DNA of 64,000 nt from Neurospora tetrasperma FGSC 2508 (Eukaryota > Ascomycota > Sordariomycetes > Sordariales > Sordariaceae): contig NW_009799101.1 of the NCBI RefSeq assembly GCF_000213175.1, positions 4,106,594-4,170,593 on the forward strand, given 5' to 3'. Of this stretch, positions 12,386-26,100 are shown piece after piece (within the stretch, counting starts at the first letter, position 1; every line of letters begins with the position of its first letter). The notes beneath the pieces were generated by a model. The model had not been told where the DNA came from and made no database searches. It saw only the letters and a program-made list of their open reading frames with translations. A program made the position numbers and the translations under genes.

Positions 12386-15300
12386 TCACTGCATAGTCTT
12401 CAGGAAGCCGTCGAGATCGAAGCTTTCCTCGTACTGTGAATTATCCCACAGCTCCCCGAGGCCTTCGAGCCAAGCCGCCTTCTTGCCAGGTTGCCTGACA
12501 TCGCCCGTCTCGATATCCACCATGTCCTCCTCCCTGCCCTCAAGGTTGTCCTTGTTCTTGCCCTCCGTTATGAGGTTTGGTCCGGCATCACCAAGGTTGA
12601 ACAGATCAAGAATCTGATCCGTATCCATGGTCGCAAGTCCTGCATTCTGCTGGTTCACTACCGTACTGGCGACGTCGATCTTGAAACGCTGAAGACTGAG
12701 AATCTTCTCCTCAAGTGTTCCGCGGGTGATCAAGCGGTAAACGTTGACCACCTTCTTCTGACCGATACGATGGGCGCGATCCATGGCCTGCAGATCCTTC
12801 TGCGGGTTCCAGTCGTGCTCAACAAAGATAACAGTATCTGCACCAGTCAGGTTGAGACCAAGACCACCGACGCTCGTGGTGAGCAGCAACACATCGTATG
12901 ATGGGTCACTGTTGAACTTGTTGACAATGTCCTGACGGCGGGTAGGGTCGACGGATCCGTCAAGACGAAGGTGAGATACCGAGGGAAGCATAGTCTTGAG
13001 GACGGTATTCTGAACCATATCCAACATTTCCTTCATCTGGCAGAAAATGAGCGCACGATGAGGCTTAATGGGCGTGTAGAGCGGATCGGACGATTCTTGA
13101 CCTTCAACACCGATACCGCAGTCGACAAGCAAGTCTCGGAGTGCCGTGAGTTTGGGGGCATGGGCTGGATCCTCGAGGCTCGTGTTTCGTTTGGCCAGGA
13201 ATTTCTGTGTATCATCGTACTGCTTGTGACCGGGCTTCATGACGAGCGCAGGAGAGTTGCAAAGCTTGCGCATGTACTGCAGAGCTTGGAAAATGTGGGC
13301 CTTGGCTTCCTTGTCATCACGGCCCGCCTCCTCGGTGATCTTCTTCGCCTCCCTCTTGGTGAAGTCCTCGAAAAGTTTGCGTTGAAGGTCGCTGAGGTCG
13401 CAATAGTAGTTCTGCAAAATCTTGGGTGGCAAGTCGTTAAGAACTTCCTCCTTGAGACGTCGCAAAAGGAAGGGCAGGACCTGCTTATGCAGCGCCTCAA
13501 TAGCCAGAGCGCCTGCTTCTTGTTCCTTCGAGGACGCCTTGCTATATCGACTGTTGGCAATGGGCTTCGCGAATCTGTCAAGGAACACCTTTTCTGCACC
13601 CAAGAAGCCGGGCATGAGGAAGTCAAACAAGGACCATAATTCTAGCACATTGTTCTGGATCGGTGTACCGGTGAGGATAAGACGGTGGTTGCTGGCCAGT
13701 TGCTTGACGGCGATGGTGATCTTTGCTTTGGGGTTCTTGATCAAGTGTCCCTCATCAAGCACCACGTAGTTCCAACTGTATTTCTTGATGACGTCGATGT
13801 CATTACGGCACACATCATACGAGGTGATGACAATGTCGGTCTTGTCCAGAGTGTCTTTCATAGCCTTTCGCTCAGCAGGTGGACCAACGTAGGTCCTAAC
13901 GCTGAGGAATGGAGCGTAGTTCTTGATCTCCTGCTGCCAATGTCCTGAAAGGGTGGGCGGGCAGACGATCAAAGACGGCAATCTTCTGACATCTGGCGCA
14001 CCGGTCTTGGCAAACTCTTCAGCACGCTGATGATGGTCACTGGCGACAATGCAAATTGTCTGGAGCGTCTTGCCGAGGCCCATGTCGTCGCAGAGAATAC
14101 CATGGAGGTGATATTTGTTGAGGAAATGGAGCCAGTTGACACCTTCCTGCTGGTAAGAACGCAGCTCTGCCTTGATGGCTACAGGAATCTGGAACGGCTC
14201 GACCTTCTTCGGGTCAAGCAGCTGCTGAATGAACGTTCGTTCACGGTCTCGGCCACGCAAGAGCTCCTCTGAAAGACCGGGAGGATCAGGAATTCCAGCC
14301 TCAAGAGGTACGAGCTTGACAAGAGTAGCGAATGATGTGGTCGCAATAAGACGGATGTTGTCATCGGAATCGCTCATACGACCAAGGACAGGCACGATGA
14401 GGAAAATCACATAGGGCAGGATGGCGTCTCCCATGACTGCAATCAAATGATAGATAACCTCAATGGCGCCTTGGCGGAAGTTGAGATCGACAGGGTTGTT
14501 GATTGAGGGCAGAACCTTTTCAACAAGTGCGGTCATACCATCGACAGTGATGACGGAGCAAATGGTGGCCATACACTTGGCAGCCATGTATCGGAAGACC
14601 GAAAGCTGGGACTGGAGAGCCTTGATGACAAAGGGCACTTGTTGCATGACGAATGAGTGAAGTGCGGTGTGGAGTGTTGGGGTCATGGTGCGAATGATGG
14701 ACAGGGCATCCACAATCTCTTGACCAAACGTGCTCGAAGGATCTCTGGCCTCTGCTGGGAGTTCACCCGAGAAGGCTCTGACCAAAGGCTCCTCCATGAA
14801 GGTGCGGAGACTAGGCACCCGGCTCAAAAGCTCAGGTCCGTATGTCTGCGACAGCACCTCCAAAGCCTGCTTGGCACCGCGTCGGGTAATGTGAGCTTTC
14901 TTTGCTTCGATCGCAAATTTGATTGGATCCTCGTGCTCGGCTCTGTCCTCCTCCTTGGACATGGAAAGAATAACGTTCGTCTTGTGAGCGTGCTGAGGGA
15001 ACTCGGGGGTTTCCGCAGTTTCCACACACGTATACTTGACCAAGTTGGCAACAATCTTGTCACCGGGGCCGCGGCGGCCAGACTCGGTGAAGAGCTGTAC
15101 AAGACGCGCGACGCTGGTAGCCGAGCGACCTTGAAGCAGATTGTTCTCCTCACCCTTGACGCTGTCCATAATAGCCTTGATGAGTGGGCTGGGCTTCTTG
15201 GGTAGCACCTCCATGGATACCAAGGCGCATGCTGCAGCAGCACGGATACGAGTATCCCGAGCTTCCTTTGCCGCCTTGGCCTCCTCAATAGCAGTAACGA

Positions 15301-18140
15301 CGAGATCGCGAGCATCATTGAGGTCCTTGACAGCAATCAGCCGCTGACCAGGAGCCATGATCTTCTTGAGCCTCTCAAAATCTTCGTTGACAACCTTCTC
15401 AGCGTTCGCAATAGAGAAAGCGCCGGGACCAGCTTCGGGCTCGCCCTGTACCACGACAGCAAGAGTGGGCAACTTGCTCTGCGAAACCTTGCCATGATCT
15501 CGACAAAGGTTAAGCAGCTGTTGCGATTGTGATCGTACTCGCTGCACATAGGTAACCAAGTCTCGGTAGTGGGATGGCCGTTCTTGCTCAATAATTGCGA
15601 GCAAGGGTTGGACGAAGCGAGTTGATGCCTGACTGGAGGCGCTGTTCTTGGCGTACTCGTCAATGATAATGCTGGCAGTAAGCTGAGTTGAAGAGTATGC
15701 GGATGAGAGGGCCGGGATGATACTGGCATCGTAGGCTTCAACGGTTGATGGTGGGACCAGGGCCATGACTAAGCCCATGGCCTTAGCAGCCGAGACGCGG
15801 GAGCGGATCAGAACATCCATACCAACGAGGTCGACATCTCCCTGCATCATGTGGCCATCGACATCGTGAGTATGGGAAGTTGGAGGAGGTTCGTCAACCT
15901 TGGTCGATTTTCTCCTCCGTTTGACAGTCCTATCCGCGCCTTCTGGTGGCGATGACCTCCTGTTACCACCCGCGACAAGCCCTGGCATGGAATAGGTTCC
16001 GCCAGAAGGCTTCTGAAACAAGCTTGCATTCATGGGAATGGGGTTCCTAGACACACCGATAGGATGCAGCGTCAGCTGCATGAGCGTGTCCACATGTGGT
16101 CCAAACTCATCAGCGAGTATCGCAGGGTTGTTGTTAGCAAGTGTACGGACGAGGGCTGCCCAAAGATCGACAGATGCATTCAGTGTTTCCTGATCCCTCT
16201 CGACAAGGATGTTTTGGAAGATTAGACGCAGAATCCTTCCACCAAGCCATCCTTGCGTTGTGTCGCCTCCGAGCTTGACGAAGGTCATCAAAGCCTTGAG
16301 GACAGCAAGCCTGACAGAGGTAATGGTATGACGAAGGAAGGGGTAAAGCCTCGGGACAAGGAGTGTAAACGACCGCTCCTCATCGTGCGACGCCGAGTGC
16401 TTCATGGTTTCCAAGACTTCTGGGAAACTGCAAAGAGTCGCCAAGAGGTCCATGATCTTGCCTGTGGACGCACTGAGATCGTCGCCAAGGTTAGAGAGAC
16501 TTTCCCAAACGATGTTGATGAGATCAGGGAGGGCATCCGAGCGCATCTTAACAAACTCCTTGGCCATGGGTATCAGGGTCGCCGCGCTGACCGAGCGAAC
16601 ATCGTCGTCCTGGTTGGCCAATCCTTCCATGACAGCGAGAATAACGCCATCAATCATGGCGGTATCCTGCAGGAGCAGGTCCTTCCTCACAGCAACGACA
16701 TAACGAAGGCCAATCATGCCGCCGTGGCAAATGGCCCACTCATGGTGGTTGAGCTGAAGATCTTTCTGCATCACCATGCGGAACAGCAATTCGTAAATAG
16801 CATGGACGGTTGCCGGAGGGCAATGACGAAGGACGGATCCAAGTGTCTGGCCGACGGTCTCACGAATAGGTGCCACAGAGGTATCGGAACTATAATCTGT
16901 GAACCTGTCCAGCATCAAAACGCAGCATAGGCGACAAGCGAGGTCGTCCAGCCACTTCCGATTGAGCTCGTTGTTCTCTGATCGAGACTTGGCCATCAAT
17001 CTTCCCGCGCCAGCGCCATGGACCCTGATTACCTCGCGCAAGCCCATGGCAGCGCCATGACGAGTTTCCCACTGAGGATCAAACAGGTCGACCTTGAGGA
17101 AATCGCAGAGACGTTCGTATGGCCATTCAACCCCTTCCAAGTTGTCGTCGGCCTCAATCTCGGACTTGATGGGGATAATGGGCCCCTTGTATTCGCTGAC
17201 AACCTTAGTGTCCTCTTCGATATCAGCGGGCCTATCGAGGCTGAAATAGTCATTCATCTTGCCGCCCTTGGAGTCGGCATCCACCATCGGCGTGTCATCA
17301 AAGCCCTCAGAGCCGGCGGTTGTGTTTCGGCGCAAAGAGAGGTCACCGAAGCCGCTCTTGCCCTGAGCAGCCTTCTGAGCCTCCTTCTTCCGCTTTCGCT
17401 TGAGAACATTGAGCTGTCGTGCACTAAGCCCGGCCGTCTCACCGTTCTGAGTTTGGGCGGAACCGACACTGTCATGACGGCCGAAGCCATTAGCTGCAGC
17501 TGGATCGAGAGGGGTTGCAGGGCTGAGGATGGCGTCGTTAATGACAGGTATCTCTTCATCCTTAAACTCACGTCCAAGGAGACCCAGACGGCCATTGAGC
17601 GTTCTTTTCTGATGGTTCAGCCGACTCTGTGGATCGAGAGCTGCAAGGCCCCAATCACTTTTGTCGCCAATTCTGAGCAAGGACCTTCCGTACTTGAGAA
17701 TGTTGATAACGTCCAGAGTCCTAAGACTGAACTGCTCCTCCTCACTAAGGGAGAGCTTTGGGGGGCCCTCTTCTTTCTTGATGAAGCCATTGCTATCATC
17801 ATCTTTCATCACCGCGTCGGGTTCCTCGTCGGCATTGGGGTCATACTGCGGTGCATTTTCGATGATTTTGCCTATAGCCTTGGCAGCAGTTGATCTGGTT
17901 TCCCAGTCTTTGTGGCGCAAGTAGGGGACAACCCGAGAGAGTAGATTGAAAAGCTCATCGGGGTGTTCCTTTTGCCATGTGGCGAGCTGATCTACGGCAG
18001 CATCCCGAATCAGGCGAGTACTGCCCGTCTCGATGAGCCTACACGTGGAAATTGTTAGTCAAGTGTCCGGGGGAAAAAAACACAAACCTCCAGAAAGTAC
18101 AGAGTACTTACGTGACAAGGCGATCTAGCCGAGACGCCAT
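12386..18140 (-). CDS. mot1: MOT1/BTAF1, TBP-removing Swi2/Snf2 ATPase
   Basis: Two exons (18140-18112 and 18038-12386) encode 1893 residues, the usual MOT1 length. The start MASRLDRLVT, then TRLIRDAAVDQLATWQ, is the conserved N-terminus that grips TBP. HEAT repeats fill most of residues 1-1250. The Snf2 ATPase follows: Walker A in DDMGLGKTLQT near residue 1327, the DEGH box (VVLDEGHLIKNPKAK) near 1439, TGTPIQNN, and motifs V-VI (LTTSVGGLGLNLTGAD, QAMDRAHRIGQ) near 1766. MOT1 strips TBP from DNA using ATP, redistributing TBP between promoters in the nucleus. All helicase motifs look intact. The gene shares a 5 kb upstream spacer with smc3. Its leader seems to contain an intron and two short upstream ORFs, listed separately. 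Confidence 0.95.
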
Positions 18141-18195
18141 CTCTTGTTCATGTCAGTAGACTGTGTTAATGTGATTAATAAGGGGTAATGGCCAT
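18125..18195 (-). promoter_or_regulatory. two upstream ORFs before and across the MOT1 start
   Basis: On the minus strand, ATG at 18195-18193 opens a six-codon ORF ending with TAA at 18177-18175. A second ATG at 18151-18149 opens an eight-codon ORF that runs through the MOT1 ATG (18140) in another frame and stops at 18127-18125. If the mature leader contains them they could dampen MOT1 translation. Their presence depends on the transcript start, which is not known. Confidence 0.5.
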
Positions 18196-18199
18196 GGCA

Positions 18200-18590
18200 C
18201 TGCAAGATAGTTAGTATTATACCCTTCCAGCTTTGTCTAATCTTGGGATGGCGGAGCAGATTTGGAGGTTTTCTTGAAGTGTGCAAGGAGAGTTGAAAGA
18301 CGAGGCAAGGGGTGAGGGGGAGGAGAACAATCAGGGGTAGTGGAACAAGAACGACAACAAAACAACAAGAGATGTTGACGAGGTGAACCCCCTGCCAAGA
18401 CCCGAGAGGTGACTTGAGAGGGTTAGGGCAGATGCAGTCCACTCGATAATGAACCTCGATACAGACAACGCTCAAAGACCTTGGGTGATAATGAGGTTTA
18501 CAGAACACTGGTTCCTGAACTCAAGTGATGTTACAGGAGGAGTGAGGCAAAAATGTGATGAGGTGTAAGGTGTACGGTATGTGAACATAC
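18200..18590 (-). other. probable 5' leader intron of MOT1
   Basis: On the minus strand a strong donor (AAG before GTATGT, at 18590) is followed by a near-ideal branch site and acceptor (ATACTAAC, then CTTGCAG ending at 18200). Splicing would remove 391 bases and place the exon 59 bases before the MOT1 ATG. Transcript data are absent, so this is a prediction. Confidence 0.45.
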
Positions 18591-19145
18591 CTTGGGTAGA
18601 TCCACAGATATGGCAAAGCTGTAGTCCCAAATACACACACAAGGTTCACTCTCTTGTATGTGATGTGGGCGGCTGTGGTGGTGGGGTTGAGAGAAGAAAA
18701 AGAAGTTTCTACCAGAAGGTCTAGGTAATATCAGGTTTTAGCCATTTGCGTCACATTGCTGGATCTGATCCCATAGTTGACGCATTTTGTGTGATGGTCC
18801 ATGGTCATCGCGAAAGAAGCAAACAGAATGACAGGATGGGCAGTGTGAGAAGTGCAAAGAAGGAAGGGAATTGGATGGCATGACTCAAGCCAGGCAGTGT
18901 GTTGAAGGGGCCAGTAACAATAACAACACTTGCTTCTGCGAGAAAGCAAAGGTAGAAGAGAGATGACAGTGGTGGTGGTGATGAGATGATATGTGGGATG
19001 AAAGAATGAAATATCAAGGTCAAGACTCACCGTCCAATGAATGGCTCAAGGTGAGCAAGGTGTGGTGGTGGTGTCCCCGTACAGCCAAAGGAAGTCTCTT
19101 TGGTATGCAAGCCAACCAAGGTCGCCGGTACCTTGCGCTAGACAA

Positions 19146-19163
19146 ACACACACACACACACAC
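19146..19163. repeat. (AC)n microsatellite
   Basis: About nine AC dinucleotides, ending in CCACACAA. Confidence 0.85.
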
Positions 19164-20601
19164 CACACAACTGGAAGAACACACACGGTGCAACGGTGAC
19201 TACTAGCGGCCGCCTAGGATGGTCCGTGTGGTCCGTGTGGTCCGTGGAATTTTGGCGGGGGAGTTATCGAAATAATATGTATGGAGGGGTCTGGACCAGG
19301 CGGTCAACTCCCGGTCTTGTCGCCTTGAAATAAAAAAAAAAAAGCAAGTAGGTAGCCAAGTATCGGAAGTGGTGACGTTGAAGGGCAGGCAGGCAGGCAA
19401 TTTGCAGTGTGCGCTGCCTCTCTCAGGTGCTGTGCTTGTGCCTGTTCTGTTCAGTCACGGTGTCGCCCGGATTGGTGGTTGGTTGGAGTAGGTAAGAGAC
19501 GTCGGTCGGGTCGTGCACGCGCGGGCAGCAGGGCAGCAGGGCGCAGGTTGTTGTAGTAGGGCGTCGGATGGGCGATGGCGGGCAGTGGGAGGTTCGGTTG
19601 GAGGGCAGCGGCCTGTCTATAAAGAATATTGGTTAGTAAATTTATAGACAAGCCGGCACTTCCCAACGTTCCTCCCTTCTCAAATTTTAGCGCGATCCAC
19701 GTCCGCCCATTGTACCCCTGCCATCCATGCGCCTCCCCAATTGCACCTCATCGCCCCCAGTCAAGTGCAGCCCACCGCGGCCCCTGATTGGCTGTCCGTC
19801 CTCACGCCCCAGTTCGTTTCTCCAGTCAAGAAGGAAGGAGTGCTTTTGCTTTGAGCTTCATCACGTTTTGCCCTGAGCTTTGCCCTGTGGCCCTGGCCAT
19901 GTTTGGCCGTGGTGCACGGTTGAAACTTGAAAGGGCTTTTGCATTCTCGAACTTGACTTTTGGTTCTTTTCCCTTTTCCCTTTCATTTCCTCACACGTCT
20001 GCCCAGTCCATCCATTTACTATGCTAACAGTAGGATTCTATAAGTCGTTGCTGGAATTCCACCATCTCACCTATTGGCAAACCTCACCAGCTGAATGGAC
20101 TTGGAGTCAAGTCGGATGACGGAGATGCGTGCTTGCCTGCCTGCCTTAACTCTTCGGGATAAAGCCCAGTGCGACCCAATGACGAATAGCCGGCAGAAAG
20201 GCTGCACTGCAAAACACAGGAGATCTAGGGCCTACGTCTAGCCTACCTAAGTGATCACTCCGCCATCACGGTCCGAGGCCTGGGCACGCCTACTTACCTC
20301 TACAGCCGGAGTGGATGTCTTCCAAAACTCCCGCTCGGTCCAGTCACATATCGGAAGTCGTACACTTTTGTTTGCATTCGGAAGTACTCCGGCCCTCGAC
20401 CTCCCATCCGTTTCCGGACCTGGGCTTGATATACGACTCCCGATAACTGTCTTGACCTCACCTTTCCCGAGAAAGCCGACCTTTGTCCACGGAGTAAGCA
20501 GTCAAGTGCTGGTGAGCCTTTTGCTTTCCCCGCGCATCCAGGACTGGGCTCGTCTCGGTCTCGGCTTGGGTCAGCTGCAGAGCAACCTACGTAGTGGTAG
20601 G

Positions 20602-20642
20602 TATAAATATATAAACCCAGGCCCCCGGGTCGGCTCGACCCG
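20602..20642 (+). promoter_or_regulatory. orphan TATA-like element plus perfect 7-bp hairpin
   Basis: TATAAATATATAAA at 20602-20615 is followed at 20626-20642 by CGGGTCG, a GCT loop, and CGACCCG. No gene obviously starts downstream; the next real start on this strand is smc3, 2.5 kb away. Confidence 0.3.
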
Positions 20643-23113
20643 TCACTTTGCGGTTTTGTTACTGTCCTGTGCAGGGTCACGATATCAAATGTGAGCACTC
20701 CAGTTCGTACAGTCACTGTTCGTGGGGAAGCCATGGAAACAAGATCATCTATCTATCCGCGTCGACAGTCTGTTGTCGATACTCGAAAATGTGCACAACC
20801 TTATTATTGCGAGGAAAAGTCTGTCTAGCTGTCATGGCGCGGCGCAGAACGAAAAAGAAGCCATGATGCGGTACACGGTAGTGCAGCATAAGCAAGCTGG
20901 CGACGCACCCCATGGCCCATCATCTGTCAAGCGTGTGCCTGATCCGTATCAAAGAGAGGCTTCGGCTGGCTTCTTGCTGTGAGACTCCGAAGTCACGACA
21001 GCCGTATGATTGGGGATATCTCGGTACTGTGCCCTTGTTGGTGACTGTCTCGCCCGTCATGCATTCAGTTCGGATGTTGCCGCCGTCGCCGCCATCTTGT
21101 GACCAACACCAAGGTATTCAGGAAGCATCCTCAAATTGCAGAGCGGTAACGAGGGCACACCTGATGGCTTGTAGAGTTTGTAACAAAGGTTGTTTGGCGA
21201 TGGCAATCTCAACGCATTGCCTTGTATGTCCAAAAAGAGGTTGAAGTCAGACATTTCGATGCAGGTTTATACGCGTGTACTGGTCGAACGGCACAAGGTG
21301 TGTACGTACAGGTAGTATGTAATCACGGACAATCTCGACGCGGGATCTGCGACACAGGAGCCATTCAAGATCAACAACGACTTGCTCCCTTCCCCTTTTT
21401 AGCGATGTTGAGAGTATCCGTCTAGAACCAGACGGTTCTCGAATAGATTACTGACAAACTCGACCTGTCGAGAAAGGCAGCATCCAGGGCACATTGGCGG
21501 TTACTATGAGGTCTTTGTGAGGTTGCCGCACCGCAGGGACAGTGGAGCAAGCTAAAAACAATTAGGTTCCCGTCAAGTGGGGCGTGGGAACGTCCACTGA
21601 TCATTTCAAAGTCTGGGGTCCCTTGCTGCTCCCCATTCGGGCACCATTTCGGTCCCAGGCGAGAGCCACCAGAGAGAGTCGAAAGCCTCGAACAGATTTT
21701 TCTCGTCAGTCTCTGTTGGAACCCCAACTCCAGACGAGAAAATGCGGGACGTTGGATGTCTCCATTCACGAAAATGACGATTGGTTGTCCTGAGAATGGA
21801 GGGCGGAAAACGGACACTTGTTCCGAATATGTCGTACACTAGATGGAGACAACAAATAAACTCGCCGGGCGTTGGAGGAGCAACCCAGACTAGGTCCCAG
21901 ATATCAACTACATCAGGTGTGAACATGTGCATGTCCTTGGTTCTCCTGTCTCTATCGCCTTATATTGGAACTTGGCACCATCTACACAAGCTGTATGGGA
22001 TCCAGCATGTACAGCAATTTATCGTGGTGTTGATTTTGTGGTGTTGCTACTGCTCCATCATCACAAGCCGAGACAGTAGGTACTGTAGCATCAAGCGCAC
22101 TAGGGGCTCTGACGGATGCAGCTACTGCCAATCTGCCACGCGTCTGTCGCGACACTGGCAACTGAACTGGAAGCTGAAATACACACATGGCTCGAGGCTC
22201 AACAGTCCCAATCACCCCAGTTCGTGGACTGTCTTGTGCTTCGATTCCGATGACAGTTCTGTGTATTTTGAAAGCCTATCACGTAAAGCTACCAAGCCAC
22301 GTCGCGCAAACGGAGGCTTTGAATCTTGAAAGAGCTTTTTGCTTCAGTTCCCTCCCGTCATCCTTCCTACGTTTCACCATGTCACCGAATCCATCACAAG
22401 CTGCTTTGGGAACCCAGCCTGCTGCTTGGTCAGAGCACGTGATGGGTCTAGGCGCTTTATTCTAGCGCCATAGTCACAATGGCCCGAGCGCCTTTTGGAG
22501 AGCTCAGCTCACTCGCTGCGACTCTGGCCCTGGTGCCGCCCGCTGTCGGTGCTTGCCTGCGGGAGAGAAGTGGAAATCCCCTGCGAGAGGGGAGAGCGCG
22601 CGACAGGGGAACCGCCCGGCGAGACGCGTTGAAAGTGCGAATTAGGTACATTATGTTCATAACGGAAGTTCTTCGGTATTGTCACCCGCCAGCGGCCAAC
22701 ACGCCCCCGTCCCAGGTCTTTCCATATTCGCGCTCGTGTGAGGTGTGAATTGTGTCCAGAACCGAAACTTGATCAATCATAGTTTCCTCCCACATCGCGA
22801 CAATTGGAAAGGGTCGACGACTCCGGCATTCTCAACGACGACGCCCTTTCGCGCCCCGCGACCGATGGATGCGAACCAAACGATGCAAATAGAGACGATC
22901 CGATTCCCACTCTTGACCTCCGAGCTCTCGACCTGAACTCTGTACCTTACCCTTGTTGCGCAGAGTGATGCGCGCAGCTGTCTACATAGTCTACTAGCTA
23001 GTCTATTGTTGTATTCCCATTGGTCTATATTCCATCCCACTTCAGCGTCTCTTCCAACATCAAAGTAGCTGCCGCCGCGCTGTCGTCCAGTTGACGACGA
23101 CAAATCCGCAACC

Positions 23114-26100
23114 ATGCATATCAAACAGATTATTATCCAGGGCTTCAAAAGGTGCGTCGCATGCTTGTCTACTATGGTTCTACGTCAACATCAGTCCATC
23201 GTTTTGGGTGTGGCGCGCGCCTGGCGCATGCAACCAGGTTGAAGCCGGTGCTGACTTTTGACACTTCCACGACCAGCTACAAGGAGCAAACCGTAATCGA
23301 ACCCTTTTCCCCCGGTACCAATGTTATTGTTGGTCGCAACGGTTCAGGCAAGAGTAACTTCTTCGCCGCCATCCGATTCGTCCTCAGCGATGCCTACACC
23401 AACATGAGTCGCGAAGAGCGCCAGGCCCTGCTTCACGAGGGTTCGGGCTCGGCCGTCATGTCAGCATACGTCGAGATCATCTTCGACAACACCGATAAGC
23501 GTTTCAGCGAACCCGGCGACGAGGTCGTTATCAGGAGGACGATCGGTCTCAAGAAGGACGAATATTCAGTCGACAAGAAGGTGCAGACTCGTGCCGATGT
23601 CCTCAAGATTCTGGAAACGGCCGGCTTCGCCAAGGAAAACCCCTTCTACATCGTTCCCCAAGGTCGTGTCGCAGCCATCACCAACATGAAGGAGAACGAA
23701 AGACTCAACCTGCTCAAGGAAATTGCCGGTACCAACCTTTACGACGACAGGCGCATACAGTCTCTGAAGATTATGGCCGAGACAAATAGCAAGCGCGAGA
23801 AGATCGACGAGTTGCTCGAGTACATCAAGGAGCGTCTTAGTGAACTGGAGGAGGAGAAGGACGAACTCCGCGACTTCCAAGAAAAGGACCGCGAACGCAG
23901 GTGTCTCGAGTACGCCCACTGGCACCGCCTACAGGAGACCAACAACAACACTCTGGAGCAGATCGAAGAGGTGAGGCAGGGAGGTGCTGGCGCAACGACC
24001 AAGGACCGGGTCCAACTCCAGAAAACGGAAAAGGAAATTGCTGCCCTCGACCACAAGTTCCAGGAGCTGAAGCAGACTCTTGAGCTCCTGGCCATCGAAC
24101 GGCGCCAGTTGGATGAGGACAGGAAAGACACCGCGCGTTCGCAGGCAAAGGCAGAGCTGAAGCTGAAGGATCTCGACGAGACACGACATTCGCGCGAGAA
24201 GGCCCAGCAGCAACAGGAAGCGGAGCTGAACGAGGTCAGGCGAAGGATCCAGGCTGCCGAGTCAGAGCTTGCCAAAATCACACCAGACTACGAGAAATGG
24301 AAGAAGGAGGAGGAAGAATTGGCGGCCGCAAGGGATCTGGCGGCCACTGGTCGTACCAGGTTGCTGACGAAGCAGACGCGAAGCTCCCAGTTCAGGACAA
24401 AGGCCGAGCGCGATGCTTTCCTGAAGAGCGAGATCGAGGAGACGACCATGCAGCTTGCGAACCAGCGGGCCAATGAGATGGATGCGAAGGAACAGGTTAC
24501 GCTGGTCGAGAACTCGATCAAGCAACTAGAGAAGGAGATCCAAAACATCCGTGACAGGCTCGAAGGATACGGTGAGGACCGGTCATCAATCGCCGAGAAG
24601 CTGACCAAGGCTCAGGAGGCCAGGGAACACTTGTACGAAGAGCGAAAGAGACTGCGTCGTGAGGAGGACAAGCTCAGTTCTTTGCTTGCGAATACCCGTG
24701 CAGATAGAGACAACGCGGAGGCGGACCTCTCACATGCCATGGATTCGGCGACAGCAAGGGGTCTAGCAGCGATCAGACGCCTCAAGAGAGAGCGGGATAT
24801 TCCCGGTGCCTATGGTACTCTGGCAGAGCTTATGAACGTGCCAGTAGACGCTTACAGGTTGCCGGTCGAACAGGTGGCGGGTAACAGCCTTTTCCACTAT
24901 GTCGTCGACAACGAAAAAACGGGCACCATGCTGTCCGAGTATCTCCACAAGAGCTATGGCGGTCGTGTCACATTTATGCCGCTTGAGCAACTACGGCCAA
25001 GGCAGGTGAAGATGCCAAGGGCCTCGGACGCCCAGCCACTTATCAACAAAATTGAGTTTGACCCGATATACGAAAAGGCATTCCAGCAGGTCTTTGGGCG
25101 CACGATTGTCTGCCCTAACTTGTCGATAGCCTCTCAGTATGCACGCACACACGGTGTAGATGCCATCACCCCCGAAGGTGATACAACCAACAAGCGGGGT
25201 GCCATGACCGGTGGCTTTGTTGATGCTCGCCGATCACGGTTGGAGGCGGTCCGGAGACTCGAAGAGCTTCGGGAACTTTACGAGCAACAGCTGGAAGACT
25301 TGGACAGGATCAAGAAGGAAGATGAGATTCTGGAGCAAAAGATCACGAGCGCTAATGGCGAGGAACGTAAGCTCGATCAACAATTGCGCCAGTTCGAGTC
25401 AGGTTTCGATCCCCTGAAGGTCGACTTGCGGACGAAACAGCTTCAGTTGGAGCGCGAGCGGCGACATCTTGAAGACGCCAAGATGCGCTGGGCGGCCATC
25501 GAGAAGAACCTGAAGGAGTTTGACGAGAACCTCACAGCATACCGGGCCGAAATGGCTTCCGAGTTCAAGAAGGCGCTATCAGCCGCCGAGGAGCGCCAGC
25601 TCGAGGAGTTCGGTGCCGAAGAGCACCGCCTGCAGATGCAGTTGAAGGAAATCAGCAAGAAGCGTCTGGAGCTGGAAGGCCGCAAGAAGTCACTGGAGAC
25701 GGAACTTCGGGCACATCTCAGGCCGCAGGAGGATCAGCTGCGCAGCCAAGCCTTTGAGAACTCCGCTACTGGTGGAAGCGGGAGCTTTAAGGACGCTCAG
25801 AAGGAACTCAAGAAGCTTAAGAAGGCTGCTGCTGAGGTCGACAGGCAACTGCAGGAGAACGAGGAGAAGACGGAGGGCATCGCCGCCGAAATTGCCGAGC
25901 TAGAGGCCCACAAGGCGCAAAAGGAGCAGGAACAACAAGAGCTCCAGAAGCGGATCGATCAGTATCAAAAGAAGTTGGAGAAGAACTCTCAGACCAAGGC
26001 TCGTCTGCTCCAACAGGCGGCTGAGTATGCCAAGAACATTCGTGATCTTGGTATTTTGCCTGAGGAAGCCTTTGGCAAGTATGAGAAGATGAAGTCTGAG

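Larger units (their letters stand above)
18596..23113. other. long divergent spacer between MOT1 and SMC3
   Basis: About 4.5 kb without a convincing gene. It holds an (AC)n tract at 19146-19163, three tandem copies of a 9-base unit (GGTCCGTGT type) near 19220-19246, GGCA repeats near 19383-19398, and a TATA-like element with a hairpin near 20602-20642. Small open frames on both strands have mixed codon use and no recognisable domains. It may hold an unannotated non-coding transcript. Confidence 0.5.

Noticed and set aside
20251-20694. Open frames of about 145 codons on both strands in the MOT1-SMC3 spacer
   Set aside because: Both strands open, no domain, unbiased third codon positions.
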